A stretch of DNA of 64,000 bases from NCBI GenBank assembly GCA_945885475.1, contig CAMCYR010000006.1, positions 1-64,000 of the forward strand, written 5' to 3'. Below, piece by piece: positions 50,168-58,897 of this stretch. This DNA comes from Chitinophaga pinensis. GTDB taxonomy: Bacteria; Bacteroidota; Bacteroidia; 2-12-FULL-35-15. The position numbers were made by a program, and so were the translations under genes. Within the stretch, counting starts at the first letter, position 1. Each line of letters opens with the position of its first letter. A model generated the notes under the pieces. The model saw only the letters and a program-made list of their open reading frames with translations, searched no databases and was not told the DNA's origin.

Positions 50168-50460
50168 AAATTTTTTTTAATATAGCTCAGCGAACTCAGC
50201 GAACTCAGCGCCTCTGAGAGAAATTTTTTCGCTGCATATATTGCATCCAATAACCGCTAATATAATCTCATTTCCCTTCATAAATTTTTTTTAATATAGC
50301 ACAGCGAACTCTGCGTCTCTGCGAGAAATTTTTTCGCTGCATATATTGCATCCAATAACCGCTCCTATAATCTCATTTCCCTTCATAAATTTTTTTTAAT
50401 ATAGCTCAGCGAACTCAGCGCCTCTGCGAGAAATTTTTTCACTGTGTATATTGCATCCAA
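50168..50460 (+). repeat. Tandem array B: 114/105-bp units containing the GxxExxY start
   Basis: Copies of the GxxExxY gene's start region lie at 50167 (real), 50281 and 50386 (spacings 114 and 105), and a partial unit reaches 50460. On the plus strand each unit has TATAGC[TA]CAGCGAACTC, CTCTG[CA]GAGAAA and TTTTTTC[GA]CTG, then TATATTGCATCCAA. The first unit holds an extra 9-base CAGCGAACT. The motif is that of array A in opposite orientation. The right end of the array abuts the hemL promoter. Confidence 0.93.
50177..50386 (-). other. Two mini-ORFs upstream of the GxxExxY gene
   Basis: Minus-strand ORFs 50291-50386 (31 aa) and 50177-50281 (34 aa) start MKGNEII, close to the real gene's MKENDIT, continue with CNICSEKIS and [RL]R[DG]AEFA, and stop at TAA 9 bases before the next ATG. 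All are in the same frame as the GxxExxY gene. The SRRDAEFA reading of the motif is the type often seen at GxxExxY loci. Confidence 0.55.
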
Positions 50461-50465
50461 AGATA

Positions 50466-50473
50466 TATATTTG
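50466..50473 (+). promoter_or_regulatory. -7 box TATATTTG of hemL
   Basis: TATATTTG fits TAnnTTTG and lies 19 bases before the hemL ATG at 50493. It sits right at the end of array B, whose last unit supplies the upstream promoter region. Confidence 0.5.
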
Positions 50474-50492
50474 CACTCTAATTTATTCAATA

Positions 50493-51785
50493 ATGAAGAG
50501 AGAAAAATCAGAAGCTTTGTTCGAGAAAGCAAAAAAATATTTCCCTGGTGGTGTAAACAGCCCTGTGCGTGCATTTCGTTCCGTTGGCGGGACACCTTTA
50601 TTTATCCAAAAAGGCAAAGGTTCTCATATCTGGGATGCTGACGGAAACGAGTTCATCGATTTCTGCGGATCCTGGGGTCCTTTGATTTTAGGTCATGCAA
50701 ACGATAAGGTAGTAGATGCGATCAAAAGAACTGTGGAGAATGGAAGCTCATTTGGAGCGCCCACTGCACTGGAGAACGATTTGGCAGAATTGATCTTAAG
50801 TAATAATAAGTACATTAAGAAAATACGTTTTGTGAGTTCCGGAACGGAGGCCGTAATGAGCGCTATTCGTTTGGCTCGTGGGTTTACAAACCGTGATAAA
50901 ATTCTCAAATTTGAAGGTTGTTATCATGGACACTTGGACGCTTTATTAGTAAAAGCAGGATCAGGATTGGTTACTTTTGGAAATACATCATCAGCCGGTA
51001 TTCCAGAAAGTTTTGTGAATGAAACAATTGTTGTTTCTCTGAACAATGAAGCAGCCGTGAAACAAGCGTTTGCTGAATTTAAAGACCAGATTGCATGTGT
51101 GATCATTGAACCGATTCCGGCAAACAATGGCTTACTGTTGCAGCGGAAGGAATATTTGCAATTTCTTCGTGAGATCTGTACCGAAAATAAAACACTCCTC
51201 ATCTTTGATGAAGTAATCAATGGTTTCCGAGTAGGTTTTGATGGTGCTGCAGGATATTACGCTATCCAGCCTGATATTATCACCTATGGTAAAATTATCG
51301 GAGGTGGACTGCCTGTTGGTATGTATGGCGCTTCAGCGGATATTATGAGTCATATTTCCCCCGAAGGAAATGTATATCAGGCAGGAACATTGAGCGGAAA
51401 TCCGGTTGCGATGGCTGCCGGAATCGCACAATTGACCGAATGTTTAAAACCCGGTTTTTATGAGGAATTGGAAAGAAAGACACAGTTTTTAATTGCCGCC
51501 ATTTTTAGCAATCTAAAGTCTCAGATCACCAATCTTAAAATATTTTCTGTTGGCTCCATCTTTTGGATTGCTTTCACAGACAAGGAAGTAGTGCGCACTT
51601 CCGAAGAAATAGATGCCGATTCAATGAAACATTTCAAAATCCTTCACAAGGAATTATTGGAGCGTGGAATTTATCTCGGGCCATCGGGTTATGAAGTTGG
51701 ATTTGTATGTGAAGCACATACTGAAGAAGATCTTATAAAAACTGCGAAAGCTTTTGCTGAGGCATTGGAAATCGCAATGAAATAA
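50493..51785 (+). CDS. hemL: Glutamate-1-semialdehyde 2,1-aminomutase
   Basis: PLP enzyme giving 5-aminolevulinate for haem synthesis. The ATG at 50493 (MKREKSEALFEKAKKYFPGG) is chosen; the track's start at 50451 lies in the repeat array and before the promoter box. About 430 residues. PGGVNSPVRAFRSVGGTPLF, FVSSGTEAVMSAIRLARG (PLP phosphate site), CYHGHLDALLVKAGSG, LIFDEVINGFRVG, and TYGKIIGGGLPVGMYG with the Schiff-base Lys, then GTLSGNPVAMAAG. All family elements are present. Confidence 0.96.
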   Translation: MKREKSEALFEKAKKYFPGGVNSPVRAFRSVGGTPLFIQKGKGSHIWDADGNEFIDFCGSWGPLILGHANDKVVDAIKRTVENGSSFGAPTALENDLAELILSNNKYIKKIRFVSSGTEAVMSAIRLARGFTNRDKILKFEGCYHGHLDALLVKAGSGLVTFGNTSSAGIPESFVNETIVVSLNNEAAVKQAFAEFKDQIACVIIEPIPANNGLLLQRKEYLQFLREICTENKTLLIFDEVINGFRVGFDGAAGYYAIQPDIITYGKIIGGGLPVGMYGASADIMSHISPEGNVYQAGTLSGNPVAMAAGIAQLTECLKPGFYEELERKTQFLIAAIFSNLKSQITNLKIFSVGSIFWIAFTDKEVVRTSEEIDADSMKHFKILHKELLERGIYLGPSGYEVGFVCEAHTEEDLIKTAKAFAEALEIAMK

Positions 51786-51787
51786 TT

Positions 51788-52636
51788 TTAAAAGAATTGC
51801 GCGATCATCAATGCAATCCCCTGCAGGATCATTGTTCCGTCAATTAGCACAACATAAAAATATTCTTCCCGTTTGGAGTTGGTCATAAACACAAGTATTG
51901 CAGTGATGATTGCTGAAATCATGAATGCAATGCCTGTTTTCTCCCGGAAAATCCCACGCATACATCCCGCAACAATTAATGTGATGTAGATGAACATGCA
52001 GCCTAATGCAATCATTCGTGTGTTCTTTTCTCCGAATTTGTGGGCAAGTGTGGAAATATTCTCTGTCTGATCGATCTTCAGATCTCTTATATCAAAAGGG
52101 ATACAGATGGCAATCATAAAAATGAATCGTGAAAAAAAGTGCAGCACATCATTCGATGAAAAGTCCGCTCCCTGATGCAGTATAGTTGGAATAATTGCTG
52201 TCACAGTCGTCCAGACGAGCGCGAGTGTCAGTAATTTAAAAAAAATATTCTGCCGAAGTTTGATGGCCGGTAAAAAATAAGCGACCGATAAAACTAAAAG
52301 AGGGGAGAGGTAAAATAGTATTGTGTAATCGTTAAAAAAAAATGTTGCTACAACGCCTGCAAGTCCTGTAATGCATAACGATTTAACCCAAAATTGATTT
52401 TTAGAGATCCATTTTCTTCGTGTTGAAAGCAGGTTGTTGTCCTCCCGAACGGTGTAAAAAATACGTTGTAGATTATAGATGAAAAGTGTTGCAAAAAAAC
52501 TGAGCATCGAATACCACAGCAGATGATCTGCTGCACCCGTCTGGATTACAGAGCTTTGGATTAAGCATACAGTTCCGACAGCCACATAAATGTTGCCGAA
52601 CAAAAGGAAGTCGAAAAAACGTTTGAAGAAAATCAA
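51788..52636 (-). CDS. UbiA-like membrane prenyltransferase homologue
   Basis: 282 residues, about eight or nine membrane helices. The second Asp motif of UbiA enzymes is visible (IPFDIRDLKIDQ at about 178). At the first motif, where N-D-x-x-D is expected, the sequence reads FIYNLQRIFYTVRED, so the metal-binding aspartates differ. Substrate is unknown, and the altered motif raises doubt about activity. The start codon is TTG; the next Met would remove the first helix. It is convergent with hemL, with only 2 bases between the stops. Confidence 0.7.
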   Translation of the reverse strand: MIFFKRFFDFLLFGNIYVAVGTVCLIQSSVIQTGAADHLLWYSMLSFFATLFIYNLQRIFYTVREDNNLLSTRRKWISKNQFWVKSLCITGLAGVVATFFFNDYTILFYLSPLLVLSVAYFLPAIKLRQNIFFKLLTLALVWTTVTAIIPTILHQGADFSSNDVLHFFSRFIFMIAICIPFDIRDLKIDQTENISTLAHKFGEKNTRMIALGCMFIYITLIVAGCMRGIFREKTGIAFMISAIITAILVFMTNSKREEYFYVVLIDGTMILQGIALMIAQFF

Positions 52637-52654
52637 TTTTAAAAGAAATCTCTT

Positions 52655-53293
52655 TTATTTAATTTCAATTTCGTTGTTGGTGCCTTGAAGGATGAAGAAT
52701 GTTCCCAAGCCAACACCAATACCAATACCGCCACCAAACAAAGAGCCAGTCTTTCTTTTTTTACGGGCAACACGTTCGTATCCCATTATGTAGGTATCGT
52801 GTGTCAGATATTCCATATTGGATACGGTTTTGTGCTTAATTTTTACTTTTGGTAAACCCGACAAGGCAGTAAACGCAAAAGGAGGAAGAGGGCATAAAAA
52901 ACTCCCGGTTACAGCACCTGCCGCACCTAAAGCCATGTTTGTCCAGAATGCCCCTCTCGCTTTGAAGCCTTTTTCGGCATCCTGCTCTCCTTTAATAAAG
53001 TAGCGCATCTCGTCAATGGTAAATTCATTTCCGATCACGGAATCGAATACATACATGACGCTTTCGCCTTGTGGATTGCTGATAGAAAAAATACGATCAT
53101 TTTCTATAATGATATTTTTCAGACTGTCTTTAGGGTTTTTCAGACTAGTAATACCGTTGGTGGTGTCTATCACTGTTCCAGTAACAACGTTTCCGTTCAA
53201 CAACAAAATTGTGTCTTTTCCATTTTGAGAAATTCCGTTTTTTGCAAGCAGCATCATTAAAATGCATCCAATAACTGAAAAGGTTTTGACCAT
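52655..53293 (-). CDS. Exported hypothetical protein, 212 aa
   Basis: The ATG at 53293 gives a signal peptide (MVKTFSVIGCILMMLLAKNG, cut near ISQ); the track start at 53347 adds an unlikely leader. The mature N-part has a pattern common in Bacteroidota (DTILLLNGNVVTGTVIDTTN, a short beta domain), then hydrophobic glycine-rich segments (NMALGAAGAVTGSFLCPLPP and GGGIGIGVGLGTFFILQG) that may insert in a membrane. No named family. The UbiA-like gene follows 18 bases after its stop on the same strand, so the two may be co-transcribed. Confidence 0.65.
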   Translation of the reverse strand: MVKTFSVIGCILMMLLAKNGISQNGKDTILLLNGNVVTGTVIDTTNGITSLKNPKDSLKNIIIENDRIFSISNPQGESVMYVFDSVIGNEFTIDEMRYFIKGEQDAEKGFKARGAFWTNMALGAAGAVTGSFLCPLPPFAFTALSGLPKVKIKHKTVSNMEYLTHDTYIMGYERVARKKRKTGSLFGGGIGIGVGLGTFFILQGTNNEIEIK

Positions 53294-53506
53294 GATCTGA
53301 ATTGATATATTTTGCTCAAAGATAACCATTCTGAAACATATCCGCATTTTAATTGTTATAGTTCATTGTTAGTAGAACATGATTTTATGTGTGGTATTCC
53401 CCTTAAATTCAGTCTTTTTCTATTTACTAACAATGGTTTTGGAAACTGTTCGAAATTTTTTTATTTCTTGCAGGCCGCAATCGATGATATTTTAAATTTC
53501 GTTTGG

Positions 53507-53514
53507 TATATTTG
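53507..53514 (+). promoter_or_regulatory. -7 box TATATTTG of gcvP
   Basis: TATATTTG lies 23 bases before the gcvP ATG. The downstream leader is A-rich (AAAAAAAAGTAAAAAA), with no Shine-Dalgarno. Confidence 0.5.
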
Positions 53515-53537
53515 CATTCCCAAAAAAAAGTAAAAAA

Positions 53538-56411
53538 ATGATTTCAACTGATAAATTTGTTAATCGTCATAACGGACCCCGTGCGAACGATGTAAAAGTA
53601 ATGCTTTCGAAAATCGGAGCAAAGAGTATAGATGAACTGATTGATCAAACGATTCCCGCTGCCATCAGGTTGAAGGCGCCATTGAGCTTGGAAGCCGGAA
53701 TGACAGAATATAATTATCACAAGCATTTGCGTGCAATTGCTTCTAAAAATAAAGTTTTTAAAACTTATATTGGTTTAGGGTACAACAATACAATCATTCC
53801 GCCGGTAGTGCAGCGCAATGTGCTGGAAAATCCAGGTTGGTATACTGCTTATACTCCTTATCAGGCAGAAATTGCTCAGGGCCGACTAGAGGCGCTGTTG
53901 AATTTTCAGACCATGATCATGGATCTTACAGGGATGGAAATTGCTAATGCCTCTTTGCTGGATGAGTCCACTGCCGCTGCGGAAGCAATGACCATGTTGT
54001 TCAGTAGCCGAAGTAGAGAGCAAGTAAAAAATGGAGCAACTAAATTTTTTGTATCCAATGAATGTTACCCGCAAACCATCGATCTTTTAAAAACACGTTC
54101 TGCTCCTTTGGGAATTGTTTTGGAAATTGGCGATTGGAAAACGGCACAATTAGATGCGTCTGTATATGGCCTTATTCTTCAGTATCCAACTGTTGATGGA
54201 AAAGTAAATGATTATGCAACTTTTGTAAAAGATGCAAAAGCAAACGGAACAGCCATCGCTGTTGCAGCAGATATTCTGAGTTTAGTTTTGTTAACTCCTC
54301 CCGGTGAATGGGGTGCGGATGTTGTTTTTGGTAACACCCAGCGTTTCGGTGTTCCGATGGGCTATGGCGGACCGCATGCTGCATTTTTTGCTTGCCGTGA
54401 AGAATACAAACGAATCATTCCTGGTCGTATCATTGGTGTGTCGGTTGATGCACAAGGGAATCCAGCATTAAGGATGGCTTTGCAAACGCGCGAGCAACAC
54501 ATCCGCAGAGATAAAGCAACATCTAATATTTGTACTGCACAAGCCTTGTTGGCGATTATGGCGAGTATGTTCGCTGTTTATCACGGTCCGGAAGGAATCA
54601 ACGGTATTGCGCAACAGGTTCATTTGTCGGCCGTAGCGCTTGCAGCAGAATTGAAAAAGTTGGGATACACAGTAGACAACGATGCTTTTTTTGATACAAT
54701 AAAGATAAGTGGTACCGACAATGCTAAGATCAAGCAGTTGGCAGAAGCGGCAGAAATTAATTTCCGTTATGCAAACGATGGTATTGCAATTTCTTTGGAT
54801 CAGACAACGGATGCGGATGATTTAAATGCCATCATCGATATCTTCGCAAAGGCAGCAAATAAGCTAGGTTCCAAGGTTACTCAACAAATAATATTTTCTC
54901 AAAAATCATCGCTTACCTATAGAAAATCGGAGATCTTAACACATCCGATTTTTAATAGCTACCACTCCGAATCAGAAATGATGCGTTATATAAAACGCTT
55001 GGAGAATAAAGATCTTTCCTTAACGCATTCAATGATTTCATTGGGTTCCTGTACAATGAAATTGAATGCAGCATCCGAATTAATGCCGATCACCTGGCCA
55101 GAATTTGCGCACATTCATCCCTTTGTTCCTATTGAACAGGCTGCAGGATATCTTGAAATAATCAACGCATTAGACCGTTCCTTAAGCGAAATAACAGGTT
55201 TTGCTAAAATGAGCTTTCAGCCAAATAGCGGTGCTCAAGGTGAATATTCCGGATTGCTGGTGATTCAGGCGTATCATCAATCGCGCGGAGACGCACACCG
55301 AAATATTGCATTGATCCCCACATCCGCACACGGAACAAATCCTGCGAGTGCAGCCATGTGCGGAATGAAGATCGTTTTAGTAAAATGTGATGAAAAAGGA
55401 AATATTGATGTGGCTGATATACGCGAAAAAGCGACCCTGCATAAAGATAATTTATCCTGTTTAATGGTTACGTATCCAAGTACACACGGCGTTTACGAAG
55501 AAAGTATTATCGAGATCACAAATATCATTCATGAATATGGCGGACAAGTATACATGGACGGAGCGAACATGAATGCACAGGTAGGATTAACATCACCCGG
55601 AAATATTGGTGCAGATGTGTGCCACTTAAATCTACATAAAACATTCGCGATTCCTCACGGGGGTGGCGGTCCGGGTATGGGTCCAATTGGTGTCGCCAAA
55701 CAATTAGTGCCTTTCTTACCATCACACACATTGGTGAAAACAGGTGGTGAAAAAGGGATATCAGCAGTGTCAGCAGCGCCTTTCGGCAGTTCCTTGATTT
55801 TGTTGATCTCTTATGGATACATTAAAATGCTTGGAGGCGAAGGTGTAACGGATGCAACGAAGATCGCTATTCTGAATGCCAATTATATCAAAGAATCCTT
55901 AAAAGATCATTACCCAACTTTATATAGCGGAAAAAATGGCCGCTGTGCGCATGAGATGATCTTAGATTGTGCTGAATTTAAACGTCAGGCCGGAGTGGAA
56001 GTAGGGGATATTGCAAAACGTTTGATGGATTATGGTTACCATGCGCCAACAGTTTCTTTTCCTGTTCATGATACACTAATGGTAGAACCTACTGAAAGTG
56101 AATCAAAAGAAGAATTGGATCGTTTTTGTTCCGTGATGATCGCTATTAAAATGGAGATCGATGAGATCATATCCGGAAATGCAGATAAGGAAGATAACGT
56201 GATCAAGAACGCTCCTCACACAGCAAAATCAGTAATTTCAGATGATTGGAAACATTCCTATTCAAGAGAAAAAGCGGTTTACCCTTTAAAGTGGGTGAAG
56301 GATGCTAAGTTTTGGCCAAGTGTTGCAAGAGTAGACAACGCACACGGTGATAGAAACCTGATTTGCGCTTGTCCTCCGATAGAGGCCTATGCAGAACCTG
56401 AACTGGCTTAA
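53538..56411 (+). CDS. gcvP: Glycine dehydrogenase (glycine cleavage P-protein)
   Basis: PLP decarboxylase that starts glycine cleavage and passes aminomethyl to the H-protein. 957 residues, the fused two-half form. N-half: [40 protein letters not shown], and [21 protein letters not shown]-half: [37 protein letters not shown], and [20 protein letters not shown] with the Schiff-base Lys. The end [19 protein letters not shown] is standard. gcvT and gcvH are elsewhere. Confidence 0.97.
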   Translation: MISTDKFVNRHNGPRANDVKVMLSKIGAKSIDELIDQTIPAAIRLKAPLSLEAGMTEYNYHKHLRAIASKNKVFKTYIGLGYNNTIIPPVVQRNVLENPGWYTAYTPYQAEIAQGRLEALLNFQTMIMDLTGMEIANASLLDESTAAAEAMTMLFSSRSREQVKNGATKFFVSNECYPQTIDLLKTRSAPLGIVLEIGDWKTAQLDASVYGLILQYPTVDGKVNDYATFVKDAKANGTAIAVAADILSLVLLTPPGEWGADVVFGNTQRFGVPMGYGGPHAAFFACREEYKRIIPGRIIGVSVDAQGNPALRMALQTREQHIRRDKATSNICTAQALLAIMASMFAVYHGPEGINGIAQQVHLSAVALAAELKKLGYTVDNDAFFDTIKISGTDNAKIKQLAEAAEINFRYANDGIAISLDQTTDADDLNAIIDIFAKAANKLGSKVTQQIIFSQKSSLTYRKSEILTHPIFNSYHSESEMMRYIKRLENKDLSLTHSMISLGSCTMKLNAASELMPITWPEFAHIHPFVPIEQAAGYLEIINALDRSLSEITGFAKMSFQPNSGAQGEYSGLLVIQAYHQSRGDAHRNIALIPTSAHGTNPASAAMCGMKIVLVKCDEKGNIDVADIREKATLHKDNLSCLMVTYPSTHGVYEESIIEITNIIHEYGGQVYMDGANMNAQVGLTSPGNIGADVCHLNLHKTFAIPHGGGGPGMGPIGVAKQLVPFLPSHTLVKTGGEKGISAVSAAPFGSSLILLISYGYIKMLGGEGVTDATKIAILNANYIKESLKDHYPTLYSGKNGRCAHEMILDCAEFKRQAGVEVGDIAKRLMDYGYHAPTVSFPVHDTLMVEPTESESKEELDRFCSVMIAIKMEIDEIISGNADKEDNVIKNAPHTAKSVISDDWKHSYSREKAVYPLKWVKDAKFWPSVARVDNAHGDRNLICACPPIEAYAEPELA

Positions 56412-56430
56412 TGCTCAAAATTCCTTTGGA

Positions 56431-56462
56431 TTTGTTTATATGATAACAGTTTGTTAAATTTG
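56431..56462 (+). promoter_or_regulatory. Complete Bacteroidota promoter of the first T9SS gene
   Basis: TTTG (56431-56434), a 20-base spacer, then TAAATTTG (56455-56462): both boxes at the expected distance, the cleanest promoter I found. The leader to the ATG is about 35 bases. Confidence 0.65.
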
Positions 56463-56500
56463 TACTTTAATCTTAAATAGTAACCCAAAAATAAAATAAA

Positions 56501-57550
56501 ATGAAAAAAATCTACTTATTAATTGCAGCGGTGGCAGTTGTTTTTTCTGCGAATGCTCAAAACAAAATCGGAGGAATGTCAAGTTCAAACGAACGTTCTT
56601 CCTCAATCAAAGTTAAACCAATCCCTGTTAGCCGTGCTATCGGAGACACGTTAATGTGGTACCCAACACCGGGTATTTTATTAGCAAATTCTGCAGATTT
56701 GGCAGCTTTTACAGTAGTTGAAGAGGACATCGATGGATTAAATCCAAACAATGCTGGTACCGATATGGATTGGGGTGTATATTATTCTACTGATTCAAGT
56801 TTAAACAGTGTTGGTAACCCAACGTCTAACAACTGGTACCACCCTTGGGAAGTTCCTGCTCCTGCTGGAACAGATTCTTCTTTCTATTGGCATGCAACTT
56901 CTTGGTTCAGTCCATTAGGTCAAGCTGACAATTGGTTGATTATGGGACCAGTTACTTTACCTGCTGGTGCTACTTTAAAATGGACTGACAGAACTAATCC
57001 TGCTTTCAGAGATGGTTACAAGGTTTTTATCAGTACAACTGTATCTTCGCCCATGACATTCAGTGATTTCTCTGGTGCTGCGATCTACACAAAAACAGAT
57101 GCTTACCCTTCTCCAACCTACACAACTGATACAACTTGGGTTCAACGAACTGCTGCTATCCCAGCAATGTACAATGCACAAACAATTTATATCGCTTTCC
57201 AACACAATGCAAATGATATGGATGTATTGTATTTAGATGAATTTTTAGTTGTAGAAACAGCTGCTAGTGTTTCTGAATTCGTAAATGGCGCAAAATTGTT
57301 CCAAAACACTCCTAACCCTGCAAATGCTAATACTACTATTACGTATGAATTAGAAAAAAATGCAGCAGTTTCTTTCAATGTATATGATGTAACAGGTAAA
57401 ATTGTTGCTACACAAACAATCGGAGAACAAGGTTCAGGAATGCACAACATTAACTTCAACACAGAAAACCTTGCTGCAGGAATTTACCACTACTCTTTAG
57501 TAATTGATAACGTTGCAACTTCAGCAATGAAGATGGTTGTTATCAAATAA
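56501..57550 (+). CDS. Secreted T9SS protein, choice-of-anchor J type (1 of 3)
   Basis: 349 residues. Signal peptide MKKIYLLIAAVAVVFSANAQ. The central part (about 100-255) has HATSWFSPLGQADNWLIMGP, TLKWTDRTNPAFRDGYKVFI and NANDMDVLYLDEFLVVE, as in choice-of-anchor J domains (cleaved-adhesin-like beta sandwich). The C-terminal 80 residues are a type A sorting domain (FQNTPNPANANTTITYELEK, YDVTGKIVATQ, ending MKMVVIK). Paralogous to the next gene, with the same length. The own promoter, own terminator and alanine/threonine-rich sequence suggest a well-expressed surface protein. Confidence 0.88.
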   Translation: MKKIYLLIAAVAVVFSANAQNKIGGMSSSNERSSSIKVKPIPVSRAIGDTLMWYPTPGILLANSADLAAFTVVEEDIDGLNPNNAGTDMDWGVYYSTDSSLNSVGNPTSNNWYHPWEVPAPAGTDSSFYWHATSWFSPLGQADNWLIMGPVTLPAGATLKWTDRTNPAFRDGYKVFISTTVSSPMTFSDFSGAAIYTKTDAYPSPTYTTDTTWVQRTAAIPAMYNAQTIYIAFQHNANDMDVLYLDEFLVVETAASVSEFVNGAKLFQNTPNPANANTTITYELEKNAAVSFNVYDVTGKIVATQTIGEQGSGMHNINFNTENLAAGIYHYSLVIDNVATSAMKMVVIK

Positions 57551-57569
57551 TTCAATTGTATTGATTTTC

Positions 57570-57609
57570 AAAAAAGCTCTTTCTGCAATTGTAGAAAGAG
57601 CTTTTTTTT
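57570..57609 (+). terminator. Terminator of first T9SS gene
   Basis: 15-bp stem AAAAAAGCTCTTTCT / AGAAAGAGCTTTTTT with an 8-base loop and further T residues, 19 bases after the stop. Confidence 0.9.
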
Positions 57610-57705
57610 ATTAAAAAATTGTTATGTTTTAGGTAATAAAAAATAAATTGTTATCTTTATCTTTCAATTAAGAACCCAATAAATACTAAACTTAAAATTA
57701 AAAAA

Positions 57706-58755
57706 ATGAAAAAAATCTACACACTAATTGCAGCAGTTGCAGTTGTTGTTTCGGCAAATGCTCAAACAAGAGGCTCATCAGCTGCTTCTTCATCAGTTCA
57801 TAAATATTCTGGTTCATTACGTGAAATGACCGGTAGTTCTCGTGCTGCAGGAGATACACTAATGTACATGCAACTACCCGGATATACTATCAATTCAACG
57901 GATGCTGCAGCATTTACAATCGTAACAGAAGATAACGACATGTTGAATCCTAATAACGCTGGTTATGCAATGGATTTCGGTCTTTATTATTCTACAGATA
58001 GCTCTCTTGCAGGTGGTGTTCCAACTCAGGATAACTTTTACCATCCATGGGAAACTCCAGCTCCTGCCGGAACAGACACTACTTTCTTTTGGAGTGCAAC
58101 TTCTTGGTTTTCTCCTTTGGGAATCGCAGACAACTGGTTAGAATTCGGACCTATCACTATCCCTGCTGGTGGTGCAACATTGAAATACTATGACAGAACA
58201 AACAGATATAGAGATGGATACGAAGTATTAGTATCTAACACACCTTCTGCTCCTTTGTCTTTTGGTGATTTCGTTACTCCTGCAATCTATACAATTACTG
58301 ATGATGCTTTACCTTCTGCAACATACGCTGTTGATACAACTTGGGAATTACACACTGTTGATCTTCCTGCTATCTACAATGGTCAGGCAGTTTCAATTGC
58401 TTTCCACCACAATGCGAACGATATGGACGTATTACGTTTTGACGAAATCCTTGTTGTTGAAAAATCTTTAGGTGTTTCTGAATTTGTGAACGGTGCTAAA
58501 TTGTTCCAAAACTCTCCAAACCCTACAAGTGCTAACACTACTTTCACTTACGAATTGGAGAAAAATGCAAAGATCTCTTTCAATGTATATGATGTAACCG
58601 GTAAAGTTGTTGCTTCTCAATCAATTGGTGAGCAAACTGCTGGAATTCACAACATCGTTTTCAGTACTGAAAATCTTGCTGCTGGTATTTATCACTATTC
58701 ATTGAACGTTGATAATGCTTCAACTTCAGCAATGAAAATGGTTGTTATCAAGTAA
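57706..58755 (+). CDS. Secreted T9SS protein, choice-of-anchor J type (2 of 3)
   Basis: 349 residues, the same length as the gene before it, and clearly a tandem duplicate: signal peptide MKKIYTLIAAVAVVVSANAQ, then SATSWFSPLGIADNWLEFGP, RYRDGYEVLVSNTPSAPLSF, HNANDMDVLRFDEILVVEKS, and sorting domain FQNSPNPTSANTTFTYELEK to MKMVVIK. Divergence is greatest in residues 20-60 (Ser-rich RGSSAASSSVHKYSG). Function is unknown, as for copy 1. It has its own terminator. The upstream gap has a weaker -7 box (TATCTTTA). Confidence 0.88.
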   Translation: MKKIYTLIAAVAVVVSANAQTRGSSAASSSVHKYSGSLREMTGSSRAAGDTLMYMQLPGYTINSTDAAAFTIVTEDNDMLNPNNAGYAMDFGLYYSTDSSLAGGVPTQDNFYHPWETPAPAGTDTTFFWSATSWFSPLGIADNWLEFGPITIPAGGATLKYYDRTNRYRDGYEVLVSNTPSAPLSFGDFVTPAIYTITDDALPSATYAVDTTWELHTVDLPAIYNGQAVSIAFHHNANDMDVLRFDEILVVEKSLGVSEFVNGAKLFQNSPNPTSANTTFTYELEKNAKISFNVYDVTGKVVASQSIGEQTAGIHNIVFSTENLAAGIYHYSLNVDNASTSAMKMVVIK

Positions 58756-58775
58756 TCAGGAATTTTATTTTCTAT

Positions 58776-58813
58776 AGAAAGCCAAGGATTTTATCCTTGG
58801 CTTTCTGTTTTTA
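58776..58813 (+). terminator. Terminator of second T9SS gene
   Basis: 14-bp perfect stem AGAAAGCCAAGGAT / ATCCTTGGCTTTCT with TTT loop, then GTTTTTA, 20 bases after the stop. Confidence 0.9.
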
Positions 58814-58828
58814 TTTATACATCAACTC

Positions 58829-58859
58829 TTGTTTTTTATAGGACAATATTATATCTTTA
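58829..58859 (+). promoter_or_regulatory. Promoter of third T9SS gene
   Basis: TTG (58829-58831), 20-base spacer, TATCTTTA (58852-58859), one base off the TAnnTTTG consensus. The same TATCTTTA word precedes gene 2 (57652), so copies 2 and 3 may share regulation. Confidence 0.45.
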
Positions 58860-58897
58860 TCGCTCAATTAGAAAAACTCACATTAAAAACCTGAAAA

